Translations under genes and position numbers: made by a program
Source of the DNA: Roseitranquillus sp963749675
GTDB lineage: Bacteria; Pseudomonadota; Alphaproteobacteria; Rhodobacterales; Rhodobacteraceae
NCBI GenBank assembly: GCA_963749675.1
Contig: CAVVNT010000008.1
Coordinates: 186,001-250,000 of the forward strand
Direction: 5' to 3'
DNA length: 64,000 nucleotides
Notes under the pieces: model-generated
The model's input: the letters and a program-made list of their open reading frames with translations, nothing else
The model's database searches: none
What the model was told of the DNA's origin: nothing
In this document: positions 63,256-64,000 of the stretch, piece after piece
Numbering within the stretch: the first letter of the stretch is position 1
Layout of the letters: each line of letters opens with the position of its first letter

Positions 63256-63952
63256 TCAGGCCGTGACACCAGCGGCCTGGCGCCATACGTCGAACGCTTC
63301 GAGGCGATGGAAGCGGGTGGCGAGAGCGGATCGGCGGCGGGCTGGCGGGACGAAGTGGTTGCGGACGGCGGAGAAGGTTGCGGTGAAGCGCTGCAGCCCT
63401 CCAGGAGAACGAAATCGCTGCATCTGCCGCTCGCGTTTTCGCAGCGGCACGTGGCTGTTCTCGGCGCGATTGTTCAGCCCCTTGTGGGCGCGGTGCTCCA
63501 GGCTCGGGGCGACCTTTCGCCGGGCCGCCGCGTAGGAGGCCAGCTTGTCGGTCACGATGCGCCGCGGCCGCCAGCCCTGCTTTTTCAGCAGAGTCCGAAG
63601 CAGCCGGCGTGCCGCCTTCGCGGCGCGGCGGCGCTGCACGATCTCCTCGAGCACCGTTCCATGCTGGTCGACGGCGCGCCAAAGCCAGTGCACGGAACCG
63701 CGGATCACCACCCGCATCTCGTCGAGGTGCCAGACATCGCCCGGCCGCGGAGCGCGCCGTCACAGCTCACCGGTAATGAGCGGGCCTTGCGGCCCACCGG
63801 CGCACCGTCTCGTGGGAGACATCGATGCCGCGCTCGAGCAGCAATTCCTCTACGACGCGCAAGCTGAGCGGGAACCGTGCGTAGAGCCAGACCGCGTGGG
63901 CGATGATCTTGGGCGGGAAGCGGTGCCGCCGGTAGCTGATGGCGCTCGTCAT
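63256..63952 (-). pseudogene. IS6-family transposase, broken
   Basis: The N-terminal part (YRRHRFPPKIIAHAVWLYAR, RGIDVSHETVRRWAAR) and the C-terminal catalytic part (RVVIRGSVHWLWRAVDQHG, PRRIVTDKLASYAAARRK, GLNNRAENSHVPLRKRER) are in different frames. An in-frame TGA also falls before the WHLDEM segment. The DDE residues themselves are kept. The end of the element lies beyond or near the window edge. Confidence 0.8.
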
Positions 63953-64000
63953 GGCGACGGCGCTAGCATCCTCGATCGCCGCTGCAAATCAGCTCGTTTA

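Noticed and set aside
1..64000. CRISPR array, toxin-antitoxin pair or defence island
   Set aside because: No regularly spaced direct repeats and no cas, restriction-modification, abortive-infection or toxin-antitoxin gene pairs could be recognised. The accessory character comes from IS elements and decayed metabolic genes.
1..64000. tRNA or rRNA genes
   Set aside because: No cloverleaf with a GTTCGANTC-type T-arm and CCA-adjacent stem, and no rRNA core sequence, was noticed on either strand.

Overview
The window looks like a piece of a high-GC alphaproteobacterial replicon, most likely from a Rhodobacterales-type organism. Evidence: strongly GC-biased third codon positions, a protein with a VPLPA-CTERM sorting tail, NnrS/NnrU/DUF6522 genes, a cbb3-type oxidase cluster, and IS5, IS427, IS630, IS30, IS110 and IS6 elements typical of that group. 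I cannot tell chromosome from plasmid. The IS density and a lone VirB9 fragment fit a plasmid or genomic island. No rRNA, tRNA, CRISPR array or replication origin was seen.

Layout. 0-2 kb: the end of an IS110 transposase and the left copy of a 1290-bp IS5-family element. 1.9-6.3 kb: a damaged cluster of small house-cleaning proteins (DHFR-like, cupin, two VOC/PhnB-like genes, a YciI remnant) with TetR and GlxA regulators. 6.4-12.3 kb: methyltransferase, DUF1127 and beta-propeller genes, a MATE exporter, and a broken ATPase/winged-helix regulator. 12.4-15.6 kb: two IS427-type copies around a VPLPA-CTERM protein. 15.9-22.9 kb: a broken oxidoreductase, UbiB/ABC1 kinase with DUF427, and a FucP-like symporter with a sugar-binding lipoprotein. 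22.9-26.1 kb: a di-heme peroxidase / FixH-like / AraC module. 26.5-29.1 kb: a second TetR-DHFR-VOC-VOC-DUF1428 operon. 29.4-35.7 kb: methyltransferase, nucleoside hydrolase, a broken TolB-propeller amidohydrolase and a VirB9 remnant. 35.8-42.7 kb: a nitric-oxide-response block (NnrU, NnrS, DUF488, AhpD-like, hemerythrin, group III globin, DUF6522, CBS, cupin, NsrR-like Rrf2). 42.7-47.3 kb: a globin::5-FCL chimera, TauE/SafE transporter, an IS-split GntR, TetR and an adaptor::DUF488 chimera. 47.4-52.3 kb: IS630, then a damaged ccoNOQP locus with DUF2189. 52.6-54.1 kb: IS30, nuclease and H-NS fragments. 54.2-58.9 kb: an intact three-subunit molybdenum dehydrogenase operon. 59.4-61.0 kb: an IS110 fragment and the right IS5 copy, inverted to the left one. 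61.2-64 kb: ExoD fragment, nucleosidase, methyltransferase, cysteine desulfurase fragment and a broken IS6.

The main signal is how much is broken. I count more than twenty coding regions with indels, in-frame stops, chimeric joins or IS truncations. Three of the stops fall where a Trp is expected. Either this replicon is decaying fast, or the assembly has many small indels. The chimeric joins and IS truncations cannot be explained by base-calling errors alone. The most coherent functional story is a nitric-oxide / low-oxygen respiration island whose oxidase and several accessory genes are damaged. The best candidate for something undescribed is the two-gene FucP-symporter plus binding-protein operon.
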